A stretch of DNA of 19,170 nt, taken from the NCBI GenBank assembly GCA_016987375.1, contig PJRA01000077.1, forward strand, positions 406,881-426,050, read 5' to 3'. Below are positions 1-7,822 of this stretch, in pieces (position 1 is the stretch's first letter; every line of letters starts with the position of its first letter). The translations under genes and the position numbers were made by a program. The DNA comes from Brachionus koreanus (Eukaryota; Rotifera; Eurotatoria; Ploima; Brachionidae). The notes beneath the pieces are model-generated. The model was not told where the DNA came from. It saw only the letters and a list, made by a program, of their open reading frames with translations, and ran no database searches.

Positions 1-87
1 ATTGAAAAATAAATTCTCTACATCAGAAAAAAAACCAAAACTTAATATCATTTTTATTTTTTGAGATATTCGCTTTTAATTTTTGTC

Positions 88-500
88 CATTTACTTATGC
101 ATCACCCGTAGTTAATACTACGACATGTGAGAACTAAAGCTTCCTTGAAGCTATGGCAGTAAATTCGACTGTTTCCTGGACCATGTGTCCAGATTATTTT
201 TGAAGTTGTTTATTGATATAGAATTAATTATGTGATGAGAATAAATTTAGACCATTCTCAAAATTAATAATTTCCATTAATAATGTCCAATAATCATTTT
301 AAAAAATTGAATTAAATCACCTTTCAAGCACCCATTCTAAGTCTTGTCGATAATCATATTTCTGAAGTGAAGGAATGATCTTGGTCGCTCTTCTTTGTAT
401 CTTCTCGATTTCTGAACTCATCATTTTGAATAAAAATTCCTAGATCTTTTTCAAGAGTTAATTTAGCTAAACAATTGTATAATCACGCCTTGTGTGCTTG
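88..500 (-). mobile_element. 3' end of a decayed non-LTR (CR1/L2-type) retrotransposon
   Basis: Read on the minus strand, separate in-frame blocks match the C-terminal part of LINE reverse transcriptases in the right order. A block at about 430-460 reads LEKDLGIFIQN. A block at about 321-418 reads EIEKIQRRATKIIPSLQKYD, followed by a short YRQDLE-type run. A block at 151-216 reads SINNFKNNLDTW and ends at a TAG (151-153). In intact elements these motifs (EKDLG, QRRATK, and the final S-N-FK-LD) lie within the last third of ORF2. The middle is deleted and frames are interrupted, so it is a dead fragment. The stretch 88-150 would be its 3'UTR and holds hairpins described separately. It lies upstream of the first visible esterase exon in the opposite orientation, probably inside an intron of that gene. 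The clade is a guess from motif style. Confidence 0.75.
107..192 (-). repeat. Four consecutive hairpins at the LINE 3' end
   Basis: Four short inverted repeats follow one another. CGTAGT pairs with ACTACG at 107-112/117-122 (loop 4). AGCTTC pairs with GAAGCT at 138-143/147-152 (loop 3). CAGT pairs with ACTG at 157-160/168-171 (loop 7). CTGGAC pairs with GTCCAG at 176-181/187-192 (loop 5). All stems are perfect. The region is clearly richer in G+C than its flanks. On the minus strand they cover the end of the LINE coding region and its 3'UTR. LINEs of the L2/CR1 group are known to use 3' stem-loops as the template recognised by their reverse transcriptase, so this is the likely meaning (inference). 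They do not form a tRNA cloverleaf. Confidence 0.6.
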
Positions 501-872
501 GATTTGAAGTTTTTTTGCCAATAGTTTTTTTGCAAACAATTTTCAAAAAATATTTTCTCTATCTATTAAAGAATTAGCTTAATTATTATTTTAAGCATAA
601 TTTTAAAATTTTTATTTTACAAATATATTGGTAGGAAAGATAAATGAGCGGTTCTTTGAAAAACCTTTTTAGAAAAACAAGTTCCAACTATTTCACATCA
701 TTAATTTTTAAAATTTTCTATTCAAATACATGATCTAAAAATTTGGTCTAAAAAATTTCTAAAATTATCTCATTTATTTTTCTAGTATTAAAAAATTAAA
801 AAAGTAGTTAATGCTTCATTTTTCAAAAATAAATTCTTTTATTAATAAAAATAAATAATTTTTTTTTGCAAG
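501..872. other. AT-rich intron or upstream sequence, no gene seen
   Basis: This stretch is dominated by A/T runs with stop codons in all frames. I see no exon. Its end, a T-run followed by GCAAG, is a good splice acceptor for the exon starting at 873, so at least the right-hand part is the tail of an intron whose start lies to the left of, or outside, the window. Confidence 0.6.
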
Positions 873-1876
873 ACTCAAACTATTACATAAATAGAGTGGA
901 TGACTTCATTGACGACGATGGCATATACCGTGCTTTACAGTATAGGTATACAAATTGGGCTCAGCCCGAAAATTCAACTGCATTAAGACAAAAATTAATT
1001 GATGTACTAATTATAAAGGAAATAATTAATGAAAAAAAAATTTAAAAATTTTATTTTTAGCTATTCTCCGATTCGTTGTATAGTTCGTGTGTTAATGAGG
1101 TAGCTCGATACCATACTGCTAAATGGCCAAATAAAACATACATGTATGTATTCGAGCACAGGTCGACCAAGACTAATTTGCCGATCTGGATGGGCTCGCC
1201 GCATGGCAACGAACTCTACTATTTGTTCGGCATACCATTTTTCAATGAATCCATAAATATTCCCTGGTATGGCTACCAAATTGGCTTTAAAAATTTTGGA
1301 CTCGAAGACCAAGAAATAAGCAACTACACAATGCATTTATTCACAAATTTTATCAGATGGTGAAAAGAAAATTTTTTCTAATTTTTTATTTTTATTTTAT
1401 TTTAAATTGAAAGGTCCGATCCAACTCCATATGGTTATTTTTCAGACAAATTTTATCTCAATACCTACAATCCATACAATTCTTATCAGACATTCACCAA
1501 TACATTTGATAAAACTAACTTGGTCTACACAACAGTATTAGATTCTTTTACGAAAAATTTAAATGTGAGCTGGGTGCCAATGCGTCCTAATAACATGACT
1601 TATTTGGTTATTAGAAGTCGACCCGAGCTAAGAAGCAACTACAGGTTTGATGAGGCCGGCTTCTGGAATTATTACTGGCTCAGATTGTGGGAAAAACGTC
1701 TCACTATGACACCAACGCCCATACTTAGAAATGCAGTATTCTCTTATCAAGACTCTTACATTCTTTTATGGGTTTTCTTATCACTTTGTGCACTTCTATC
1801 TATTTTACTTTTTATAAGTTGTTTTATCATTTGTAAACGAATTAAAAAGGATAAATATGATGAAGATGAGTTTTAA
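873..1876 (+). CDS. Cholinesterase/neuroligin-type carboxylesterase, membrane-anchored, 5' end outside window
   Basis: Three exons join in frame: 873-1003, 1061-1359 and 1414-1876, with GT-AG introns of 57 and 54 bp. They give about 296 residues of the C-terminal half of an alpha/beta-hydrolase type-B esterase. The run TYMYVFEHRS, then WMGSPHGNE and LFGIP, matches cholinesterases closely, and the His of HGNE (nt 1202-1204) sits at the catalytic-His position. The nucleophile Ser and acidic residue would be in missing upstream exons, so activity cannot be judged. The end of the fold is the YLVIRSRPELRSNYR stretch followed by FWNYYW. Several N-x-S/T sites suggest an extracellular domain. A transmembrane helix (about nt 1757-1834) is followed by a tail of only about 14 residues, KRIKKDKYDEDEF. 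This differs from typical neuroligins, whose long tails end in a PDZ ligand. The Cys just before FW in cholinesterases is replaced (EAGFW), so one standard disulfide appears lost. Could be an esterase, a non-catalytic adhesion protein, or a 5'-truncated copy. Confidence 0.85.
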
Positions 1877-1969
1877 GTTTAATTTTTTTTTAATGTAAAT
1901 AATTATTTAATTTGCTTTTTAACCCTCGTTAAACTTGATGTTACTTTAAAAAAAAAAAAAAATTTTTCA

Positions 1970-1987
1970 TAAATAAAATTTTATTTA
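1970..1987. terminator. Palindromic poly(A) signal shared by convergent genes
   Basis: TAAATAAAATTTTATTTA is a perfect 18-bp palindrome. It carries AATAAA on the plus strand (1972-1977), about 96 bp after the esterase stop, and AATAAA on the minus strand (1980-1985), about 32 bp after the TEX264-like stop. It lies in the 140-bp gap between the two stop codons, so either gene could use it for 3'-end formation. Actual cleavage sites are not visible from sequence. Confidence 0.5.
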
Positions 1988-2007
1988 AAATTTAAAAATA
2001 TTTTAAA

Positions 2008-2013
2008 TTTATT
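2008..2013 (-). terminator. TEX264: Second AATAAA for the TEX264-like gene
   Basis: AATAAA on the minus strand begins 3 nt after the TAG stop. Being so close to the stop it is less likely to be the main signal than the copy at 1980-1985, because cleavage usually follows 10-30 nt downstream. Confidence 0.3.
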
Positions 2014-2016
2014 TCT

Positions 2017-2697
2017 CTATTTTGTTTTTGAATTTTGTGTGTCTTTGTATGCCGGAACTGGATAGTCAGATAGCCAAAGAAGATCACTTTGTGACTCGTA
2101 AGGAAAACTGATTGTCAACTCTTTATTCTCATAGTCATAGACTTCAAGAGAACACTGAAATTTGTTCAAGATGTCCAGATCTTTTGCATGTTTCTTGATG
2201 GCCGGGTAGCCCCTGAAAATTCCGCTCATTATGTTTATCAGATTAAAGAGCGGGAACTTGGCACCAAGGCTAGTAAAACCACAAAAGCTTTTTGTTTTGT
2301 ACAAAAAAGTTTTTTCTTTAAAATTTTCAATGAATTCATCAGTCTGAAAATTTTGAGTTTTCTCATTTTGAAATAAAATTATACCAACAACTGCTCTTGA
2401 TTTGTTTACATCCAATATTCTGCACGGATCATCGTAATATATGCCAAAATAGATAGGACTAAATTTAGTCCGATTGGCCTTAATTTTTAAAAAGTTGTTC
2501 AAGTCGCACACGACTGAATTTATTTTTGTTCCAATTTGAGAATATTTGCCTTGATAAGATGTGTAAATTAGCTGACCAGGTGGAAATGTAATCTCTTTAA
2601 CTTCAAATTTGGCAAATACCTTGTATTTAAATACGATTAAGTAAAGAAAAATAGCTATTGCTGAAACAGATACAAGTGAAACTAGTTCTAATATCAT
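2017..2697 (-). CDS. TEX264: TEX264-like ER membrane protein (GyrI/SOUL-like domain), short form
   Basis: A single uninterrupted frame of 226 residues begins at ATG (2695-2697) and ends at TAG. Residues 2-23 are a hydrophobic N-terminal membrane anchor with little before it. The rest matches the GyrI/SOUL-like domain of animal TEX264: YTSYQGKYSQIG at 45-56, IYYDDPCRI at about 86-94, then SRAVVGIIL, YPAIKKHAKD, and a C-terminal LEVYDYENKELTISFPY run leading to YPVPAYKD. In vertebrates TEX264 is an ER-phagy receptor, anchored by its N-terminus and binding ATG8 proteins through a LIR motif in a long disordered C-tail; it also helps repair DNA-protein crosslinks. Here the protein stops about nine residues after the domain, so that tail and LIR are absent. 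No GT donor is apparent near the stop to splice on another exon. It is the only intronless gene among the four. Family assignment is by motif recognition. Confidence 0.82.
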   Translation of the reverse strand: MILELVSLVSVSAIAIFLYLIVFKYKVFAKFEVKEITFPPGQLIYTSYQGKYSQIGTKINSVVCDLNNFLKIKANRTKFSPIYFGIYYDDPCRILDVNKSRAVVGIILFQNEKTQNFQTDEFIENFKEKTFLYKTKSFCGFTSLGAKFPLFNLINIMSGIFRGYPAIKKHAKDLDILNKFQCSLEVYDYENKELTISFPYESQSDLLWLSDYPVPAYKDTQNSKTK

Positions 2698-3330
2698 TTT
2701 AATATAATAGTTGAATTAAATTAAAATAGTTGAAAATTATTTTTAAAATGATTGCTATGTTTTCTTTCTCTTTTTAAAATAGTTGAGCTAAAAAATGATA
2801 ATTTTAAAATTAGTCTTGATTTTAATGTTAGAAAAATTTTTTTTAAAAAATTAATTTTTTTTTCAATTATATTATTGAATCAATTAAATGCAACAATTTT
2901 GATAATGTTAAAATTCAAGGAATTGAAATTTACTTATTATTGGGATTTTTTTTGTTGAGACAAATTTTTGGACAATTCAATTCAATTTCAACTATAGTAA
3001 AGATACTGTTAATACTTTGTATATATTATTATGAACAATTCTGTTAGTTAATAATAGCAATTTAGTGAAAAAAATTTAAAACTAATATTTAAAACTTTGA
3101 ATGTGTACTCTCTTATTAAAAAATAAATTAAAAAAAGAAAAAGAAATTACTGAATGGGTTAAAAATTAAAAATTTTTAAAATTTTTAAAATTTTTATTTT
3201 TTTTTTAATATTAGAGATAATTTTTATTAGATTAGACTTAACTAATAAAAATTTATTAAAAGTTTAAAATAAATAAAATTATGAAACTCCAAATTAGATT
3301 AAATATATTTTTTTTTTGTTGAAAATGATA
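2698..3330. other. AT-rich intergenic sequence, no gene seen
   Basis: Upstream (5') side of the TEX264-like gene. It consists of A/T homopolymers and near-repeats of AAATTTTTAAAA at about 3164-3200. One open frame of about 68 codons on the plus strand (2752-2958) is low-complexity, with no recognisable family, and looks like chance. No clear promoter motif can be defended in such AT-rich DNA. Confidence 0.6.
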
Positions 3331-4138
3331 CAGTGTGAGTAGAAAATTTAGAACTTTTATTTTTTTATGCAAGGTTTGTTTCTGTTTCTGGAAAGAAGAG
3401 TGTCTAAATAAAAAAACAGTAATAATAATTAAATATAATTCATAATAATTATAAATAATTTTTTTATTTGAATTTTATACAGAAAAATTTTTTTTATTGG
3501 AAAAGTAGAAAAACTAGAATATGAGAATTGGAAATAAAAAATCGAAAAAAAAGAGAATTTTTTATAGAAAAAAAAATTTTACAAAATTTAGAACATAATA
3601 TTTTTTATGCTGTACTGATGTAATATTTGTATTGATCATTTTGTGGTCCATATATGACCACAAATTGGATTAAGATCAGGTGATCTTGAGCACCAAGGGA
3701 AGACTGATATTTGTTTTTCTTGAAACCAATCTTGAATGGAATACGCAGTATGTGAACTTTGATTGTGACCTTTCTAAAAACGTACGATTCATCTCGACTG
3801 GTAAGCTTTGGAAGTTTACCAGACTTTGGTAATTCTTATCCTATAATAGTACAATTGTTTGCCATCTTGGCTCAACGGTTCATTTTTTATGAGAACGGCA
3901 TTTTACTAATTTATGGCTCTTGAAGATAAATGATTTATTGATAAAACTTTTAAAATACACAAATACTCTTACTGATCATAATATTATTTAACACAGCAAA
4001 AAAGTTCCAATTAAAAATTGGTTTTGGAAAAAAAATTCAATTAAAAAAAAACTTTCAATTTAATAGATTAATTTTTATAATAAAAAATTTTGTATTAAAT
4101 ATGAATATTAGACATTTTTTCTTTTTGTACTCATAGTG
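3331..4138 (-). mobile_element. Degenerate, internally deleted Tc1/mariner-type transposon
   Basis: On the minus strand two pieces of Tc1-like transposase survive in different frames. About 3829-3782 reads PKSGKLPKLTSRDES, the linker of the paired-type DNA-binding region. About 3770-3640 reads SSHTAYSIQDWFQEKQISV, then PWCSRSPDLNPICGHIW, the C-terminal catalytic segment with the diagnostic SPDLNPI motif. The transposase region between them is missing. Candidate terminal inverted repeats flank the region: CAGTGTGAGTAGAAAA at 3331-3346 and, reversed, CACTATGAGTACAAAA at 4138-4123, agreeing at 13 of 16 positions. TA precedes the left end as expected for Tc1 targets; no TA abuts the right end exactly, so that boundary is uncertain. 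The element cannot encode a working transposase. Confidence 0.7.
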
Positions 4139-5538
4139 TCCATATCTAAACAACTTACTAAGTTTTCAAATATATTTAAATTTTTTTCTAAAAATTAAAT
4201 TTACTTGTTCTCAACTTTTCAATTACGTTTTTCTCTATTTTGCAAATACCTAGTTATTAAGCAAATAATTTTGTAATTTCAAAGCATGAATCATCAAAAA
4301 AGCCAGAGCAAAAAAACTTGTTCTTTTAAATTTTTAAAAATTTTTATTTTTAGAATTTGGTAATTATGCTTTAAAAGTTTCAATAAAGAGTCTCGAATTT
4401 GCCAGAATGTCTAGAGTTTTAAAATTTTCGATTAAATTTTTTTTTGAACTATAAAAAAATATTTTCTTTTTTTTTTTTGAGTTTTATAATCAAAATAAAA
4501 ATATTCACAATTTTATTTCATCTAAGAGATAAGCATATTTAGCAAAATCTCTAGTGTGAAAACATAAAAAACATAAAACTAATGTTTTTATGAATGAATA
4601 GAGTGACAGTGTCATTTGGTTTCAATTTTGAAAATATCAAAAAAATGTGTTGATTTCAATTTTTTCTGTTTCATTTTATTTATTAATTGAATTAATCTAT
4701 GGTCTCAGATGCTTTTAGTTTGATCAAGTGACTTTATTTGAGAAACAGATTAGAATTTCGAAATCAAAATTTTCCTAATCAAAGTAATTATTTTATTTGG
4801 CAAAAAAATGTTTTTCTAAATTTTACTGTATGACTCATGTAGGCATGACAACTCTAGAATAGAAATTTGATACGAAAATTCAACAATATTTGATCTAAAT
4901 AAAACAAAAATTTTTCTTTTAATCGAAACAAATTTTAGATAATTTCTATAAAAAAAAAAAAAAATTTTCTTTTATTTCGAAATTTTCAAGAATAAAAATC
5001 TTGAAAAAAAGCTATTATTAAGGAGTTTTATTTATTGATAGCCTTGAGCCTAAATAGTTATAAATAATTTTTTAGTCAAGCGTTGTCGAATGACCCACTT
5101 TTTAAACAGATTGTTCAAAGATAAGCTCTTAACAATTAATTTAATAAACATTCATACTAAATTTTCTATTCATTCACTATCATTTTTATTAAAAACTTTT
5201 TCTTTTTTATCAATTAGATTTTTTTAGCAATTCAGGAATTTTCTAAACGCCCTAAAAGTATGCTAATTTATAGCTAGAAGAAAAAATTTATACAATATTA
5301 GTCACTCAAATAGAGTTTGATATTCAAGAATGTAAAAAAAAAACAGTCAATTATTTTTGAAAAATATTTAGCATTAGATAATTTATGAACATTTTATGTT
5401 CAGCATAAATTCAAATGCAAGTATCATAGCTAGCTTGATAAAATAAATAGGAATTTTTTCTTATATTCCTTTTTTTTTTTTAATACCTAATATTGTTCCT
5501 TTTTTTTTAAAAAACAAAGGAGTATATTTTTTTTTCAA
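4139..5538. other. AT-rich intergenic sequence, no gene seen
   Basis: No exon-like stretch, RNA gene or recognisable mobile element. It contains many A and T runs of 8-13 bases. A short GC-richer patch near 5080-5110 (AAGCGTTGTCGAATGACCCA) has no match I can name. The right-hand end is presumably the promoter/5'UTR of the IRAK-like gene, but no core promoter motif stands out. Confidence 0.6.
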
Positions 5539-7284
5539 ATGAACAAAAATAATGAGATAAATTTGAAGCGAAAATCTTTGGCTGAGCTGCCCAGTCTTGA
5601 CTATTACCGCTTGCTCGACAAATTCAGCATTGTGTGCTTATCGGACATTGAAAAAATAAGTAATTAAGACAAAAAAAAGCTAATCAGATTAAAAAAAAAT
5701 ACATTTTTTCTCAAATTTATTAGTGGATTATTTTGCCGATTATTTTGACTACAGCAAGCGTAGTCATGTGCTGTCGCTGCCAACAGTAAAGGCGGCCAAG
5801 ATCGTCATGGATGTATTGCTGAACTATTGTGTGCCTTTAAACGAATTGCACGACTGTTTATTAGAGTGCGGGCTGCGCGATATTTGTGAATGGCTGAACA
5901 AAAATCGTAATTTTTTTTGCACTTCTTGAAAGCTAAATATTAATTCACTATTCCAGATCTTAAAGACTTAAATTTGGACACGAACAAGAATTTGGTCAAT
6001 TTCGATTGTTTAATACAGTCTGGTCAATTTAGTCAACTTTCAAGCGATTGCTATACATCTAATAAAAATACAGTGAGCTCATTTGAGGAAATTTTGCCAG
6101 TCATACACTACAATTCTCCTGAGTCTACATTGGTTGCATCTCCAAAAATGACCGATACTAAAAAGCAATTCGGCTGCTTTAAACTCTGTTACATAGAAGA
6201 ACGAAATCTTACTTTTCGAAGACGACAATTCTCGGAGGTAATTTGGTAGCATATTTATTTAATTTAGAAATTTTGTTATACTATTAAAATTTTCATTTTT
6301 TAGGCAATATCTTATATAAAAGAACTCAAAATGATTAAGTAAATTTATCACCATAAATTGAATAAATTTTAAACAAAAATATTAAAAAAAAAAAAAGAAA
6401 TCGGCATCTAAATTTGTATACAGCTGAATGCATATTAAAAAATGTACATAGCAATGACCATTTTTTGTTGTATCCATATGATCCAGTCGAGACTCAGTTG
6501 TTGCGCGACTACGCCGACATTTACCACCATATTCCTCCGAATCAAGTAATTTAACAATAATAGAAAAAAAAATGACACACATTTTTTTTGCTATAGTACA
6601 ATACATTGCAACAGCTGGAAATATTGCGCGACATTTCATGTGGTCTGACCTATCTTCATTCAAAGACTGATAGCAAAAAAAATCCAATCCTGCACTCAAA
6701 TCTAAGCCCGTAAGACCATAGCCTATTCAATTTTTGTCTAAACTAGACTATAAAATAAATTATAATTAGAGATAGCATCTTGATTGAGACTAGGGGCAAC
6801 AATCAAGTATCGGCAAAGATTTTTGACTTTGTGCATTCGGTTGAAATGAACGACATAGACAATTTTGATGGCAAGCTTCGCGACGAATTCTACAAATTTG
6901 GCCAGGTGAGCGCACATTTTTTCATGTGATGACTTAAATTTTGTCTTCTTAGATAATCTTTATGGTTGTTTCGTGGCGATTTTTGGACCGGATTGAATGC
7001 GACCGACTTCATCTGGATGAAACCGAAGACGAAGAAATCTACATATACGAGCTTTTTCGCCGATTTGACATGGACAAACAGCCAAACAACTTCACCATTC
7101 ACAAATTGCTCAAAATGTCCTATAAGCTAACTGCACCTGACTACGATCTAACTAAAGGAATAGATAAAGTAGCATCTATTCTAATTCAATTTATTCTTTT
7201 GTTATCTATTTTTTTTTGTAGAGCTATCAGCTGATCAAACAGCAAATACAACAATTGAACGGAAGAAAGACCATGTGGCCTTGA
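5539..7284 (+). CDS. IRAK/Pelle-like protein: death domain plus probable pseudokinase
   Basis: Nine exons join in frame to 431 residues: 5539-5659, 5724-5906, 5957-6237, 6304-6338, 6398-6545, 6597-6709, 6770-6905, 6953-7168 and 7222-7284. All introns are GT-AG, 47-66 bp. Residues about 14-98 fit an IRAK/Pelle death domain: ELPSLDYYRLLDKF, then MDYFADYF at the usual W-x-x-L-A site, then the final helices ending GLRDICEWL. A linker (about 102-170) leads to a kinase fold. QFGCF (172-176) is a worn glycine loop. LTFR (186-189) has Arg at the VAIK lysine. E202 is the likely helix-C Glu. RHLNL and HFLLYPYDPVETQLL match the RHPNL and LVYPYM..GSL strands, and LRDISCGLTYLH is helix E. The catalytic HRD is HSN (289-291), the following Lys is Ser293 and DFG is DFV (313-315). 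IRAKs relay Toll/IL-1 receptor signals from MyD88; catalytically dead members act as scaffolds or brakes. The protein ends at RKTMWP, where other kinases have RPTM and one more helix. Confidence 0.82.
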
Positions 7285-7704
7285 GAATAGTCTTCTCGTT
7301 TTTTGTTTTGCTCAATATTTGAGTTCTAAAAATTCAAATGAAAAAAAGAAAATAGATTTTTTTTTCTTATTTTTTTTTTAATTTTGTCTAGTTCGCTGAT
7401 GGACTATTTTATTTGCTTAAAAATGCTTGTAAGCATTAAACTTTGAAAAGAAAATTCTAATGAACTTGTATCAAGTTATAAAACTGTACTTTTTTTTTTA
7501 TTATCTTAAAAAAAAAAACAACTATTTTTAAGTCTTGATTTTTCTTAGGCAATATTCTGAAACAAACAAAAAAAACATTGAAATTTTGAATCAATTTTCT
7601 ATAATTGTGGCATGGCTGTAATTAAGAACTCTGACTTTGAAAATTTTAAAAATAAACTATATTAGAAATATTTTATTTTATTTTGCTTTGTCACCTTTTG
7701 TCAG
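7285..7704. other. 3' flank of the IRAK-like gene, AT-rich
   Basis: The likely 3'UTR of the IRAK-like gene. The first AATAAA after the stop is at 7651-7656, 367 bp away, which is long for such a compact gene. At 7391-7428 there is an exon-like stretch between TTTTGTCTAG and GTAAGC, with an ATG at 7399 and an open frame of ten codons to the donor. It might be an alternative or separate exon, but nothing in it is recognisable. Confidence 0.35.
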
Positions 7705-7818
7705 AACGGTAATATGCTGGCAGTGATCAGCAGGTGTCTATTTTGTATGGCGATTCTGAATACCTTTGTGTTTTTGTGGCTTCTTTTCTCTATTTTAATT
7801 TCACAGTCTAATCGTTAA
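7705..7818 (+). other. Candidate short terminal exon encoding a hydrophobic segment
   Basis: A clean acceptor (CACCTTTTGTCAG, ending at 7704) is followed by 37 open codons and a TAA (7816-7818) that overlaps an AATAAA (7817-7822). The G+C content is visibly higher than the flanks. From an internal ATG (7714) the frame reads MLAVISRCLFCMAILNT and then about 15 further strongly hydrophobic residues, so it could form a membrane helix. In phase it could join the 3' end of IRAK exon 8 (ends 7168, phase 0) or the small candidate exon ending at 7428 (phase 0). The minus strand is also open here for about 29 codons, so it could instead be a fragment of a mobile element. No family recognised. Confidence 0.25.
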
Positions 7819-7822
7819 TAAA

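Noticed and set aside
107..192. Hairpin series as a tRNA or hammerhead ribozyme
   Set aside because: Spacing does not allow a cloverleaf and the CUGANGA and GAAA core motifs of a hammerhead are absent; minus-strand protein motifs show a LINE 3' end instead.
1061..1336. 91-codon open frame on the minus strand
   Set aside because: It is antisense to esterase exon 2, whose plus-strand product clearly matches cholinesterases; no family similarity on the minus strand.
873..1876. Calling the esterase a neuroligin outright
   Set aside because: The HGNE region resembles acetylcholinesterase more, the cytosolic tail lacks a PDZ ligand, and the N-terminal half is missing; only the superfamily is safe.
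2752..2958. 68-codon plus-strand open frame
   Set aside because: Low-complexity Phe/Leu/Ile/Lys product from AT-rich DNA, no motif and no splice context; most likely chance.
6382..6699. 105-codon minus-strand open frame
   Set aside because: Crosses IRAK exons 5 and 6 and an intron in antisense; the plus-strand kinase motifs explain the open frame.
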